From: Nocardia brasiliensis NBRC 14402
Lineage (GTDB): Bacteria > Actinomycetota > Actinomycetes > Mycobacteriales > Mycobacteriaceae
Assembly: GCF_000308475.2 (NCBI RefSeq)
Contig: NZ_BAFT02000031.1
Span: forward strand, 1-50,749
Length of the DNA stretch: 50,749 nucleotides
Reading direction: 5' to 3'
Shown: positions 32,126 through 40,307 of the stretch, one piece after another
Layout of the letters: every line of letters begins with the position of its first letter
Numbering within the stretch: the stretch's first letter is position 1
Notes under the pieces: generated by a model
Databases searched by the model: none
What the model was told of the DNA's origin: nothing
What the model saw: the letters and a program-made list of their open reading frames with translations, nothing else
Program-made: the position numbers and the translations under genes

Positions 32126-32800
32126 TTACCTTCGGCGGCCCGTGCACGCGCCCTTCGCCTGCTCTACCTCGACATCGGTGAGTGGGGGTACGAGCAGTTG
32201 CTGGCGCGGGGTGCTGTCCGCGCGCACGCCGTTCAGGGCGATCGCCATGTAGCGCTGCCAGACATCGGGATTGACCGACCGGGAGAACTCGGCGATGCCG
32301 TCGACCATGTGGATCAGCGCGAAGAAATCGGAGGGCTCGACGCCGGGGGCGAGCATGCCGGCCTCGCGGGCCCGGTCCACGATGGCCGTCACGGTCGGCT
32401 TGATCCGGTCGCGCACCACCACGAAGCGGTCGATGTTGTCCTCTTCCAGTTCGAGCATGACCGAACTGAAACCACGGTTCACCGCCATGTGCCGGCACGC
32501 GTACTCGAAGAACTCGACCAGGCCGAACCAGGGATCGGCGTGCCGATAGGCCGCGTCGGCCGCCTCGGCGAACTCCCGGAGGTTCTGCTCGAAGACCTCG
32601 GTGATCAGGTCCTTCTTGTTGGCGAACCGGCGGTAGACCGTGCCGACGCCGACGCCGGCGCGCTCGGCGACGTCGTCGAGGGTGATCTCGAGTCCGTGGT
32701 CGGCGAACAGCTCGCGCGCGGCGGCGATGATCCGCTGCTGGTTACGCGCGGCATCGGCACGCAGGCGGCGGGGCGGAGAAAGTGCCGTGGCGTGATTCAC
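32126..32800 (-). CDS. TetR family repressor of the divergent DHA2 exporter
   Basis: 224 residues from the GTG at 32800, which has AGGATGTGG at suitable spacing; a GTG two codons earlier is also possible. The TetR HTH is at about 20-65 (RIIAAARELFADHGLEITLD, VAERAGVGVGTVYRRFANK), followed by a helical ligand domain with a C-terminal part of the TetR_C_33 type. It is divergent from the exporter gene, and each gene has its own CGGAG-N7-CTCCG palindrome close to its start, which fits repression of both directions. Confidence 0.93.
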   Translation of the reverse strand: MNHATALSPPRRLRADAARNQQRIIAAARELFADHGLEITLDDVAERAGVGVGTVYRRFANKKDLITEVFEQNLREFAEAADAAYRHADPWFGLVEFFEYACRHMAVNRGFSSVMLELEEDNIDRFVVVRDRIKPTVTAIVDRAREAGMLAPGVEPSDFFALIHMVDGIAEFSRSVNPDVWQRYMAIALNGVRADSTPRQQLLVPPLTDVEVEQAKGACTGRRR

Positions 32801-32830
32801 ACCCACATCCTAACAAGTATCGGGATTAAG

Positions 32831-32847
32831 CGGAGGCGTTCTCTCCG
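32831..32847. promoter_or_regulatory. TetR operator candidate, copy 1
   Basis: CGGAG-GCGTTCT-CTCCG, a 5-7-5 palindrome 31 bases before the TetR start. The same pattern recurs at 32874. Confidence 0.68.
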
Positions 32848-32873
32848 TTATGGTGGTAGCTTTTCACGGTAAC

Positions 32874-32890
32874 CGGAGACGCCAACTCCG
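32874..32890. promoter_or_regulatory. TetR operator candidate, copy 2
   Basis: CGGAG-ACGCCAA-CTCCG, same arms and same spacing as copy 1, 43 bp away centre to centre and 28 bases before the exporter ATG. Confidence 0.68.
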
Positions 32891-32917
32891 CATCAATACT
32901 CGAGACAAAGGGGACAC

Positions 32918-34417
32918 ATGACTACCACGTTCGACCGTGGGGCACCCGCCCCCGCGAAAGCAGACCAGGGCCGTCGCGGCTCGCACGCCCTGCGCTGGTG
33001 GGTGCTCGCCACTCTCGGCGTGGCACAGCTCATGGTGGTGCTCGACGCCACCGTCGTGAACATCGCGTTGCCCGCCGCGCAGCGCGACCTCGGCTTCACC
33101 GACGGGGACCGGCAGTGGGTCGTGACCGGTTACGCACTCGCGTTCGGCAGCCTGTTGCTGCTCGGAGGTCGCCTCAGCGACCTGTTCGGTCGCCGCAACA
33201 CCTTCATCATCGGCCTGATCGGCTTCGCCGGCGCCTCCGCCGTCGGCGGCGCGGCCACCAGCTTCGAGATGCTGGTCGCGGCCCGGGTCGGGCAGGGCGT
33301 CTTCGGCGCGCTGCTGGCGCCCGCGGCGCTCTCGCTGCTCACCGTGACCTTCACCGAACCGTCCGAGCGCGCCAAGGCCTTCGGCATCTTCGGTGCGGTC
33401 GCCGGCGCCGGTGGCGCGATCGGCCTGCTGCTCGGCGGCATGCTCACCGAATGGGCCAACTGGCGCTGGGTGATGTTCGTCAACCTCGCCTTCGCGGCCG
33501 TGGCCCTGGTCGGCGCGGTGCTGCTGCTGGCCAAGCACGTCACCAACGAGCGGCCCAAGCTCGACATCCCCGGCACCGTCGTGGTGACCGCGGCGCTGTT
33601 CGGCATCGTGTACGGCTTCTCCCACGCCGAGTCGACCAGCTGGACGAACCCGGTCACGCTGGCCTTCCTCATCGGTGGTGCGGTGCTGCTCGCGGCGTTC
33701 GTGGTGATCGAGAGCCGGGTCGCGCATCCCCTGTTGCCGTTGCGGATCGTGCTGGACCGCACCCGCGGCGGTTCGTTCCTGACCGTGTTCGTCATGGGCA
33801 TCGGCATGTTCGCGATCTTCCTGTTCCTCACCTACTACATGCAGTTGAGCATGGGTTACTCGCCGATCAAGACCGGTCTGGCGTTCCTGCCGATGGTCGC
33901 GGCAATGGTCGTCTCGTCCACCACCGTGCCCTCGCTGGTGCTGCCCAAGCTCGGCCCGAAGATCGTGATGGCGGGCGGCTTCCTGATCGCGGCCGGCGGC
34001 ATGGCCTGGCTGACCCAGATCGGCCTGGACACCGGCTACTCCTCGCACATCCTGCCCGCGCTGATCCTGCTCGGTCTCGGCCTCGGTGGCGCGATGTCGA
34101 CCGCGTTCCAGGGCGCGACCGCCGGTGTGCACCACGAGGACGCCGGCGTGGCCTCGGCCATGATCAACACCAGCCAGCAGGTCGGTGGCTCGATCGGCAC
34201 CGCGCTGCTGAGCACGATCGCCGCCTCGGCCGCGACGGACTACCTGTCCTCGCGCACGCCGGACCCGCTGACCGTCGCGCAGTCCGCGATCGAGAGCTAC
34301 ACCACCAGCTTCTGGTGGGCGACCGCGATCTTCGTGGCCGGCGCGGTGATCACCGCCGTGCTGATGCCGAACACGGTGCCCGCTCCGTCGGAAGGCGAGC
34401 CGGTCATCGTGCACTGA
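32918..34417 (+). CDS. MFS drug exporter, DHA2 (EmrB/QacA) family, 14 TM
   Basis: 499 residues with fourteen hydrophobic segments. LMVVLDATVVNIALPAA is motif D1 of the 14-helix DHA2 group, GGRLSDLFGRRN is motif A, and AGAGGAIGLLLGGMLTEW is motif C. The AMINTSQQVGGSIGTALLST block near the C-terminus is also typical. Proton-coupled export of hydrophobic drugs or dyes is expected, induced by a ligand of the divergent TetR protein. A GGGG ribosome site precedes the ATG. Two large inverted repeats follow the gene. Confidence 0.95.
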   Translation: MTTTFDRGAPAPAKADQGRRGSHALRWWVLATLGVAQLMVVLDATVVNIALPAAQRDLGFTDGDRQWVVTGYALAFGSLLLLGGRLSDLFGRRNTFIIGLIGFAGASAVGGAATSFEMLVAARVGQGVFGALLAPAALSLLTVTFTEPSERAKAFGIFGAVAGAGGAIGLLLGGMLTEWANWRWVMFVNLAFAAVALVGAVLLLAKHVTNERPKLDIPGTVVVTAALFGIVYGFSHAESTSWTNPVTLAFLIGGAVLLAAFVVIESRVAHPLLPLRIVLDRTRGGSFLTVFVMGIGMFAIFLFLTYYMQLSMGYSPIKTGLAFLPMVAAMVVSSTTVPSLVLPKLGPKIVMAGGFLIAAGGMAWLTQIGLDTGYSSHILPALILLGLGLGGAMSTAFQGATAGVHHEDAGVASAMINTSQQVGGSIGTALLSTIAASAATDYLSSRTPDPLTVAQSAIESYTTSFWWATAIFVAGAVITAVLMPNTVPAPSEGEPVIVH

Positions 34418-34443
34418 ATTATTGGCCGCGTGGCCGCGGCGTG

Positions 34444-34536
34444 GTTCGCGGCCCCTGGTGTCTCGCGGCCGAGCGGTCGAGACTTGCGCCTGCGGCGCGT
34501 GCGCTTCGACCGCTCGGCCGCGAGACGGCCGCGAAC
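34444..34536. repeat. Large interrupted inverted repeat (cruciform) between convergent genes
   Basis: A perfect 21-bp inverted pair (34460-34480 with 34506-34526; arms begin GTCTCGCGGCCGAG and end CTCGGCCGCGAGAC) encloses 25 bases. Outside it a second perfect 10-bp pair, GTTCGCGGCC (34444-34453) and GGCCGCGAAC (34527-34536), continues the stem with one 6-base bulge. The total of 31 paired bases is far beyond a normal terminator. No coding frame is supported. Confidence 0.85.
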
Positions 34537-34608
34537 GGGTCGCTCGTAAGACTCGCTCCGTGGTGCGGGCGTTGGGCGGATTGCTTTCGGTAGGGCTTTA
34601 CAACACAG

Positions 34609-34645
34609 CACAGCGCCCGCGTTCGATGTGAACGCGGGCGCTGTG
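34609..34645. terminator. Bidirectional terminator
   Basis: CACAGCGCCCGCGTTC and its exact inverse form a 16-bp stem with the loop GATGT, 15 bases from the lipase stop and downstream of the DHA2 gene. It probably serves both convergent genes. Confidence 0.75.
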
Positions 34646-34660
34646 TCGTCGGCAAGTGGT

Positions 34661-35941
34661 TCAGCAGTTACTGGGGGCGGGGAGGCCGGCGAAGCGGTCG
34701 CCGAGGTAGGTGAACGCCTGGGGGGCGCCTGCGGCGATCGCGGTGCCGTGGTCGGCGCCCGGCACCATGTTGAGCAGCACGGGAACGCCTGCGGCGCAAT
34801 AGCGTCCGAGCACCTCGCGCACGAGCTGTGGCGAGACCTGGTCGTTCGCGCCGTGCCACTCGTAGATCGGCGTGCGCGGGACGCCCGGGTAGATCTCGAT
34901 GCTGTTCTCGTGCAGGATGCGCGCCACCGTCGGATCGGCGTACATATCGCCGAAGAAGACGTCGCCGAAGCTCTTGTTGGCGCCCGCGTTGATGATCTCC
35001 TGAGTGCACGCGTTGGCGAGCTGGCTGCGCAACGCCAGGCCGGCCGGGTTCAGCACCTGGTCCATCGGCAGTTCACCCGGGTATTCGCGCTCGAGGCCGA
35101 TGGCGGCCGCGAACCCGAGCCCGAACAGCGGACTCGGCTGCATGCCGACGTCGAGCGCCAGCTTGCCGATGTTCATCGGGACACCACCCTGGGCGGCGCC
35201 GACGATGTTCAGCTCCGGCGCGTACTCGGGGGCCAGCGCTGCGGCGAAACCGGTCGCCATGCCGCCGCCCGAGTAACCGGCCATGCCCACCGGGCTGAGC
35301 CGCAGATCCGCTGGGCCGAAACGCTGTACGGCGCGGATGCCGTCGAGGGTCAGCCTGCCGCCGAGCTTCGCGGCGCCGTAGGAACTCATCGGTCCGAGAT
35401 GATCCGGCACAGCCACCGCCCAGCCCCGGGCGAGCAGCAGGTTCAGCGCGGGCGCCTCCTGCATGGTGCCGTTGAAGATGCTGTGCGAGGGCGCGCACTG
35501 CAGACCGAGCGAGTTGACGAACGGCTGGTAGGACACCAGCGGCCGGTTCATGCCACCGCCCGGGGGCAGCAGCAGGGTGGTCATCGCGGCGATCGGATCG
35601 CCCGCCGAATTGCTCGACCGGTACAGCAGCTGCCACGCGGACGCGCCGGGGAATCCGTTCGCGGCCACCGGCCTGCTGCGGATCACGTCACCGGGCTGGA
35701 AGTTTCCGACATCCGGTGGTGCCCAATAGAACCCGTCGCCGTCGGCGACGGGGTAGATCGGCGCGGCCACCGCGGGTGCCGCGTGGCCGAGTCCGGCCGC
35801 GGCCACCGCGAGTGCCGCGATGGAGAGTCGCCGCAGTGTCCGGCGGACGCCTAGCCGTCTGCCGGATATTTGCTGATGACCCGCTCGGCGTGCTGCCTTC
35901 GCCGTCGGGTGCGCATTCGGTTGTGCCCGCTGTGCCGCCAT
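34661..35941 (-). CDS. Secreted lipase, LIP family
   Basis: 426 residues from the ATG at 35941, six bases after GGAG. The N-terminus is long (about 38 polar residues with RRTLRRLS, possibly a Tat-like export signal) before the hydrophobic core and an AVAAP cleavage region. The secretory-lipase domain has its nucleophile Ser224 in MAGYSGGGMATGF, Asp367 in HGANDQVSP and His398 in PGADHGT. The block YAPELNIVGAAQGGVP is diagnostic. Two to four cysteines in the C-terminal half may form disulfides. It should hydrolyse triacylglycerols or esters outside the membrane. It stands alone. Confidence 0.93.
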   Translation of the reverse strand: MAAQRAQPNAHPTAKAARRAGHQQISGRRLGVRRTLRRLSIAALAVAAAGLGHAAPAVAAPIYPVADGDGFYWAPPDVGNFQPGDVIRSRPVAANGFPGASAWQLLYRSSNSAGDPIAAMTTLLLPPGGGMNRPLVSYQPFVNSLGLQCAPSHSIFNGTMQEAPALNLLLARGWAVAVPDHLGPMSSYGAAKLGGRLTLDGIRAVQRFGPADLRLSPVGMAGYSGGGMATGFAAALAPEYAPELNIVGAAQGGVPMNIGKLALDVGMQPSPLFGLGFAAAIGLEREYPGELPMDQVLNPAGLALRSQLANACTQEIINAGANKSFGDVFFGDMYADPTVARILHENSIEIYPGVPRTPIYEWHGANDQVSPQLVREVLGRYCAAGVPVLLNMVPGADHGTAIAAGAPQAFTYLGDRFAGLPAPSNC

Positions 35942-36360
35942 CGTTGCTCCGACCTGAGAGGTGAAGTAGGGGGAGACAACTTCGGCCAAACCTTCAGGCC
36001 ATTCGTACTTGGAACTGGTCGGGATGTCAATGAACAACACTGTTCGCAGTCTTCGCGCGGGTGGGGTGCGGCTGAACGGACCGTCCGGTCCAACCGATAA
36101 CATTGCCTGGATACGGTAAATGTCATGGGATGCATTGCCATCGGGATCCTGATGGTTCCGCACCCCGAGGGATGGGTAGCCCACAGACTGCTGCGTCCCG
36201 TTCTCCGGATCGGAGTGCTCGGCGGCTGCACTACTTCACCTACTGCCTCGCGGTTCGTAGACTGCTCGGGTCGGGTGGCTCGGGGGGATCGGTAGTGGCG
36301 TCGCCGGGGGACAACTGGCACGACTCGGCGGTCGACGGCGCGACGAAAGGGGGCCTGGGC
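35942..36360. other. 419-bp divergent intergenic region
   Basis: It lies between the lipase (minus) and DUF190 (plus) starts. It contains the 14-bp palindrome at 36078-36091 and an A/T-richer stretch around 36098-36135 that likely holds promoters. I looked for a fluoride riboswitch (GG-GATGG...CTGATG..CTCC pattern), because DUF190/crcB follows, and did not find one. No coding frame is supported. Confidence 0.6.
36078..36091. promoter_or_regulatory. Palindrome upstream of the lipase gene
   Basis: GGACCG-TC-CGGTCC, a perfect 14-bp dyad of the form often bound by TetR-family repressors. It lies about 140 bp before the lipase ATG and 270 bp before the DUF190 gene. Confidence 0.42.
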
Positions 36361-36702
36361 ATGAATGAAGCGGGACGGTGGCAGCCGGCGGCGCGGTTGA
36401 CGGTGTTACTGGACGAAGACGACAAATGGCGACACACGCCCCTGTACGCCGAGATAGTCAGCCGGGCCCGGGACACCGGTCTCGCCGGCGCGAGCGTCTG
36501 GCGCGGCATCGAAGGCTACGGCGCGTCCTCGCGCATCCACACCACGCGCATTCTGGACATGGCCGATCATCTGCCGCTGGTGCTGATGCTCGTCGACGAA
36601 CCGGAGCGGTTGCGCGCGTTCGTCGAACAGAACGCGGAACTGTTCACCACCATCAACGTCGCGCTCTCGCCACTGGAGCTGTGGCAGGGAGCCGCCCGAT
36701 GA
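36361..36702 (+). CDS. DUF190 family protein
   Basis: 113 residues from the ATG at 36361 behind AAAGGGGG; the open frame extends upstream without homology. AARLTVLLDEDDKWRHTPLY, GLAGASVWRGIEGYGASSRIH and DLPLVLM-type ending (residues around LPLVLMLVDEPERL) are the DUF190 signature, a PII-like ferredoxin fold. DUF190 genes usually sit next to crcB fluoride-channel genes. Here the stop overlaps the next ATG (ATGA) and the next gene is a shortened CrcB, so the association holds, though its role in fluoride response is not established. Confidence 0.9.
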   Translation: MNEAGRWQPAARLTVLLDEDDKWRHTPLYAEIVSRARDTGLAGASVWRGIEGYGASSRIHTTRILDMADHLPLVLMLVDEPERLRAFVEQNAELFTTINVALSPLELWQGAAR

Positions 36703-36938
36703 CACCGCCGTGCTACCCCGTGGACCGTGCCGTAGCAGCACGTTTCGAGTCTCTGCTGCCACTTGGGTCACCGACCGTTAACATTGTCGGTTCGGCGCTG
36801 CTCGGTGGACTGGTCGGCGCGGGTGCGGGCAACGGGCTGCCGGCCGCCGCCGGTCTGCGCGGCGCGCTGATCACGTTCAGCACAAGCCTCGTCGCGGTAT
36901 TCGCCGCGACGTCGACGACACAGTGGTTGTGGACATGA
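36699..36938 (+). pseudogene. crcB: Truncated CrcB-like fluoride channel
   Basis: 79 residues, against about 120-130 for CrcB/Fluc proteins. The segment LPLGSPTVNIVGSALLGGLV (normally FPxGTxxVNxxGSFxLG) and GLRGALITFSTSLVAVF (normally GFxGGxTTFSTFxxE) are clearly CrcB transmembrane helices 2 and 3. The first helix is missing apart from a VDRAV remnant, and the fourth helix is gone: the frame stops soon after TFST. CrcB works as a dual-topology dimer of four-helix subunits, so this form is unlikely to be functional alone. It is translationally coupled to DUF190. Confidence 0.72.
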
Positions 36939-36985
36939 TCCTGATGACGAGCAGGGCGCAGCCGATACGGAAGGGAGACCCGAGC

Positions 36986-38626
36986 ATGGCCCATGATCGA
37001 GCAGGGCGACTCGCGCGTCCCACCGACCTGGAGGACATCGCCCACCTGGTCACGGCCTATTACAGTCGCATCCCGGATCCGTCCGATCCGGCGCAGCAGG
37101 TGGTGTTCGGCACCTCCGGCCATCGCGGCTCGAGCCTGGACACCGCCTTCAACGAGGCGCATATCCTCGCGATCACCCAGTCGATCGTGGAATACCGTGC
37201 GACGCGCGGGATCACCGGTCCGGTATATCTGGCCAGGGACACGCACGCGCTGTCGGAGCCCGCGCTGGTCACCGCGCTCGAGGTGCTCGCCGCCAACGAC
37301 GTGGTGGCGATGATCGACGCCAGGGATCGGTACACGCCGACGCCCGCGCTGAGTCATGCTGTGCTGCGCCACAATCGGGGCGGCACCAAGCACCAGGCCG
37401 ACGGCATCGTGATCACGCCGTCGCACAACCCGCCGCGCGACGGCGGCTTCAAGTACAACCCGCCGCACGGCGGCCCGGCCGACAACACCGCCACCGACGC
37501 CATCGCCGCGCGCGCCAACGAACTGCTGCGCAGCGGCCTGTCCGGGATCAAGCGGACCACGCTGCAGCACGCGCTGGAGACCAACGTCCAGCGCTACGAC
37601 TACCTCGACCACTACATCGCCGATCTGCCGAACGTGTTGAACCTGGACGCGATTCGCGGCGCGGGCATCCGCCTCGGCGCCGACCCGATGGGCGGGGCGA
37701 GCGTCGACTACTGGGAGGAGATCGGGCAGCGCTACGACCTCGAGCTCGAGGTTGTCAACCCGTTCGTCGACCCCACTTGGCGCTTCATGACGCTGGACAG
37801 CGACGGCAAGATCCGGATGGATCCGTCCTCGCGGTATGCGATGGCCTCGCTCATCGCGATCAAGGACGACTACGACCTGTCCACCGGCAACGACGCCGAC
37901 GCCGACCGGCACGGCATCGTCACCCCCGACGGCGGGCTGATGAATCCGAACCACTTCCTCGCGGTCGCCATCGAATACCTGGTCGCGAACCGGATGGGCT
38001 GGGACGCGCTCACCAAGATCGGCAAGACGGTGGTCACCTCGTCGATGATCGACCGGGTGGTCGGCGTGCTCGGCCGCGACGTGCACGAGGTGCCCGTCGG
38101 GTTCAAGTTCTTCGTGCCCGGATTGTTCAGCGGCAGCCTCGCTTTCGGCGGTGAGGAGAGCGCGGGCGCCTCGTTCCTGCGGATGGACGGCACCGTCTGG
38201 ACCACCGACAAGGACGGCATCCTGCTCGCGCTGCTCGCCGCCGAGATCGCCGCGGTCACCGGCCAGAGCCCGTCGGCGCGCTACGTCGAACTCGAAAAGC
38301 GCTACGGCACTCCGGCCTACGCGCGGATCGACGCCGCCGCGACCCCGGAACAGAAAGCACTGCTGGCGAAGTTGACTCCGGACATGATCACCACCAAGGA
38401 GATCGCCGGTGAGCCCATCACGTCCGTGCTCACCAGGGCGAAAGGAAACGGCGCGCCGCTGGGCGGCCTCAAGGTGACCACCGAGAACGCCTGGTTCGCC
38501 GCCCGCCCGTCGGGCACCGAGGACAAATACAAGATCTACGCGGAGTCGTTCCACGGTCCCGAGCATCTGGCGCAGGTGCAGGCGGCCGCGGAGGAAGTGG
38601 TGGGACAGGCGCTATCCGGTGAGTGA
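36986..38626 (+). CDS. pgm: Phosphoglucomutase (alpha-D-glucose phosphate-specific)
   Basis: 546 residues from the ATG at 36986 with AAGGGAG upstream, the same length as Escherichia coli Pgm. The phosphoserine is Ser146 in ITPSHNPPRDGG, the metal loop is GNDADADRHG, the sugar-binding loop is FGGEESAG, and the phosphate-binding loop near the C-terminus is ARPSGTEDKYKIYAES. It interconverts glucose 1-phosphate and glucose 6-phosphate, feeding glycogen, trehalose and cell-wall nucleotide sugars. Its last eight bases overlap the start of the MFS gene, suggesting coupling. Confidence 0.97.
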   Translation: MAHDRAGRLARPTDLEDIAHLVTAYYSRIPDPSDPAQQVVFGTSGHRGSSLDTAFNEAHILAITQSIVEYRATRGITGPVYLARDTHALSEPALVTALEVLAANDVVAMIDARDRYTPTPALSHAVLRHNRGGTKHQADGIVITPSHNPPRDGGFKYNPPHGGPADNTATDAIAARANELLRSGLSGIKRTTLQHALETNVQRYDYLDHYIADLPNVLNLDAIRGAGIRLGADPMGGASVDYWEEIGQRYDLELEVVNPFVDPTWRFMTLDSDGKIRMDPSSRYAMASLIAIKDDYDLSTGNDADADRHGIVTPDGGLMNPNHFLAVAIEYLVANRMGWDALTKIGKTVVTSSMIDRVVGVLGRDVHEVPVGFKFFVPGLFSGSLAFGGEESAGASFLRMDGTVWTTDKDGILLALLAAEIAAVTGQSPSARYVELEKRYGTPAYARIDAAATPEQKALLAKLTPDMITTKEIAGEPITSVLTRAKGNGAPLGGLKVTTENAWFAARPSGTEDKYKIYAESFHGPEHLAQVQAAAEEVVGQALSGE

Positions 38627-40052
38627 CGGATCGGCGAGCGGTAGATCGGGCAACCGTCCCGAAGCCCTCCCCATCGAGATCTGGGTGCTCGTCGGTGGTG
38701 CGTTCGTTATCGCCATCGGGTTCGGCCTGGTCGCGCCGGTGCTGCCGCAGTTCGCGCGCAGCTTCGGCGTCGGGGTGGCGGCGGCCTCGGCGATCGTGAG
38801 CGCGTTCGCGCTGATGCGGTTGCTCTTCGCGCCGCTGAGCGGACGGCTGGTGCAGCGGCTGGGTGAGCGGTCGGTGTATCTCGGCGGCCTGTTGATCGTC
38901 GCGGTCTCCACCGGTGCCAGCGCGCTGGCCCAAAGCTACTGGCAGCTGATGGTTTTGCGGTCGCTCGGTGGGATCGGGTCGACCATGTTCACGGTGTCCT
39001 CGCTGGCGCTGGTGATCCGGATGTCGCCGCCCGCCGCGCGCGGACGGGTGTCCGGACTGTGGTCGACCAGCTTTCTGATCGGGTCGGTCAGCGGGCCGCT
39101 GGTCGGTGGTGCGCTGTCCGGGCTCGGGCTACGGATGCCGTTCGTGATCTACGCGGTCGCGCTGCTGGCGGTGACCGTCGCGGTGTATCTGGCGCTGCGC
39201 GATTCGCAGCTGGCCGCCCCCGAACCCGTTGGCGGCGTGCGGATGATGTCGTTTCGGGAGGCGTGGGCGCGATCCGAGTACCGCGCGGTGCTGTGGTCCA
39301 ACTTCGCCAACGGCGCGGCGATCTTCGGCGTGCGGATGGCGTTGGTGCCGTTGCTCGTGGTGGAGGTGCTGCACCAGACGCCGGGCATGGCCGGGGTGGC
39401 GTTGACCGTGTTCGCCGCGGGCAATGTCGCAGTACTCTTCCTCGCCGGCCGGTACTCGGATCGCCTGGGGCGCAAACCCTTCCTGATCGCGGGATCGCTG
39501 GTGTGCGCGCTGGGCACGGCCGGACTCGGTATCGCCGACACCCTGCCGTGGCTGCTCATCACGTCGTTCGTAGCCGGGCTCGGGGCGGGCATGTTCACCC
39601 CGACGCAGCAGGCCGCGGTCGCCGACATCATCGGGCCGAACGCGCGCGGCGGACCGGTGCTGGCCGGCTTCCAGATGGCGGCCGACTTCGGCACCGTGCT
39701 CGGCCCCGTCGCGGTCGGTGCGCTGGCGCAGCAGGCGTCCTACGGGCTGGCGCTGGCGGTGACCGGTGCGCTGCTCGCCGTCGCGGCTGTCGGGTGGGCG
39801 ATCGTGCCGGAACCGCTGCGCAAGCGGGCCGCCGAGGAAACGGTCGACTGCGACCACCTCTGTGGTGCGGACGGCGCCGATCATCAGTTGCCGGCGCGCG
39901 AGGACAAGGTGGATCAGGCGGTGAGTGAGGTCGCGGGTGCGCCCGTCGCGGACAGTCCGGTGCCGCCGGTGGCCGAACCCGCTGTTACCGAACAGGACCG
40001 GGTGCAGCGTCCGGATGCGGACAGATCGCACGGTGCCACCACGGCTCGATGA
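38619..40052 (+). CDS. MFS transporter with long C-terminal tail
   Basis: 477 residues from a GTG at 38619 inside the end of pgm. Twelve hydrophobic segments span residues 15-410. GFGLVAPVLPQFARSFGVG, the motif-A loop SGRLVQRLGERSVYLGG, and the second-half motif AGRYSDRLGRKPFLIAGSL are typical of DHA1-type exporters. The final 75 residues are a cytosolic tail rich in Ala, Asp, Glu and Val without predicted structure, which is unusual for the family. The substrate is unknown; a link to glucose phosphate metabolism through pgm is only positional. Confidence 0.92.
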   Translation: MSDGSASGRSGNRPEALPIEIWVLVGGAFVIAIGFGLVAPVLPQFARSFGVGVAAASAIVSAFALMRLLFAPLSGRLVQRLGERSVYLGGLLIVAVSTGASALAQSYWQLMVLRSLGGIGSTMFTVSSLALVIRMSPPAARGRVSGLWSTSFLIGSVSGPLVGGALSGLGLRMPFVIYAVALLAVTVAVYLALRDSQLAAPEPVGGVRMMSFREAWARSEYRAVLWSNFANGAAIFGVRMALVPLLVVEVLHQTPGMAGVALTVFAAGNVAVLFLAGRYSDRLGRKPFLIAGSLVCALGTAGLGIADTLPWLLITSFVAGLGAGMFTPTQQAAVADIIGPNARGGPVLAGFQMAADFGTVLGPVAVGALAQQASYGLALAVTGALLAVAAVGWAIVPEPLRKRAAEETVDCDHLCGADGADHQLPAREDKVDQAVSEVAGAPVADSPVPPVAEPAVTEQDRVQRPDADRSHGATTAR

Positions 40053-40080
40053 GGAGCGGCGGTGTGTGACTCCCGGTCGG

Positions 40081-40256
40081 TCTGTTCGCGTAGCGCGCTG
40101 ACGGGCGATGGGTTGTCGCCGCGTGCGGGGGTTTCGTGTCTGTTCGTGTAGCGCGTCGACGGGCGATCGGTGGGTCGCCGCGTGCGGGGGTCACCTGTCT
40201 ATTCGCGCAGCGGGCTGACGGGCGATCGGTGGTCGCGGCGTGTGGGGGTCGTCGCA
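40081..40256. repeat. Three imperfect tandem repeats of 58-59 bp (minisatellite)
   Basis: Units start at 40081, 40139 and 40198, each opening TCT[G/A]TTCG and containing AC-GGGCGAT and a GCGTGYGGGGGT end. A shorter GCGTGTGGGGGT echo follows at about 40257, and another GTGTGGGGGT immediately precedes the DsbA-like start. The array fills the spacer between the MFS and DsbA-like genes; no reading frame across it has support. Confidence 0.8.
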
Positions 40257-40307
40257 GCGTGTGGGGGTGGCATGCGGGTGGCGCGGACGTTGCGGCAGAG
40301 TGTGGGG

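Noticed and set aside
36103..36360. Upstream extension of the DUF190 reading frame (86 extra codons)
   Set aside because: DUF190 similarity begins at the internal ATG at 36361, which has a good ribosome site; the extension is low-complexity and unlike the family.
36185..36360. Possible fluoride riboswitch ahead of DUF190/crcB
   Set aside because: The conserved GG-GATGG, pseudoknot and CTGATG-CTCC elements were not found.
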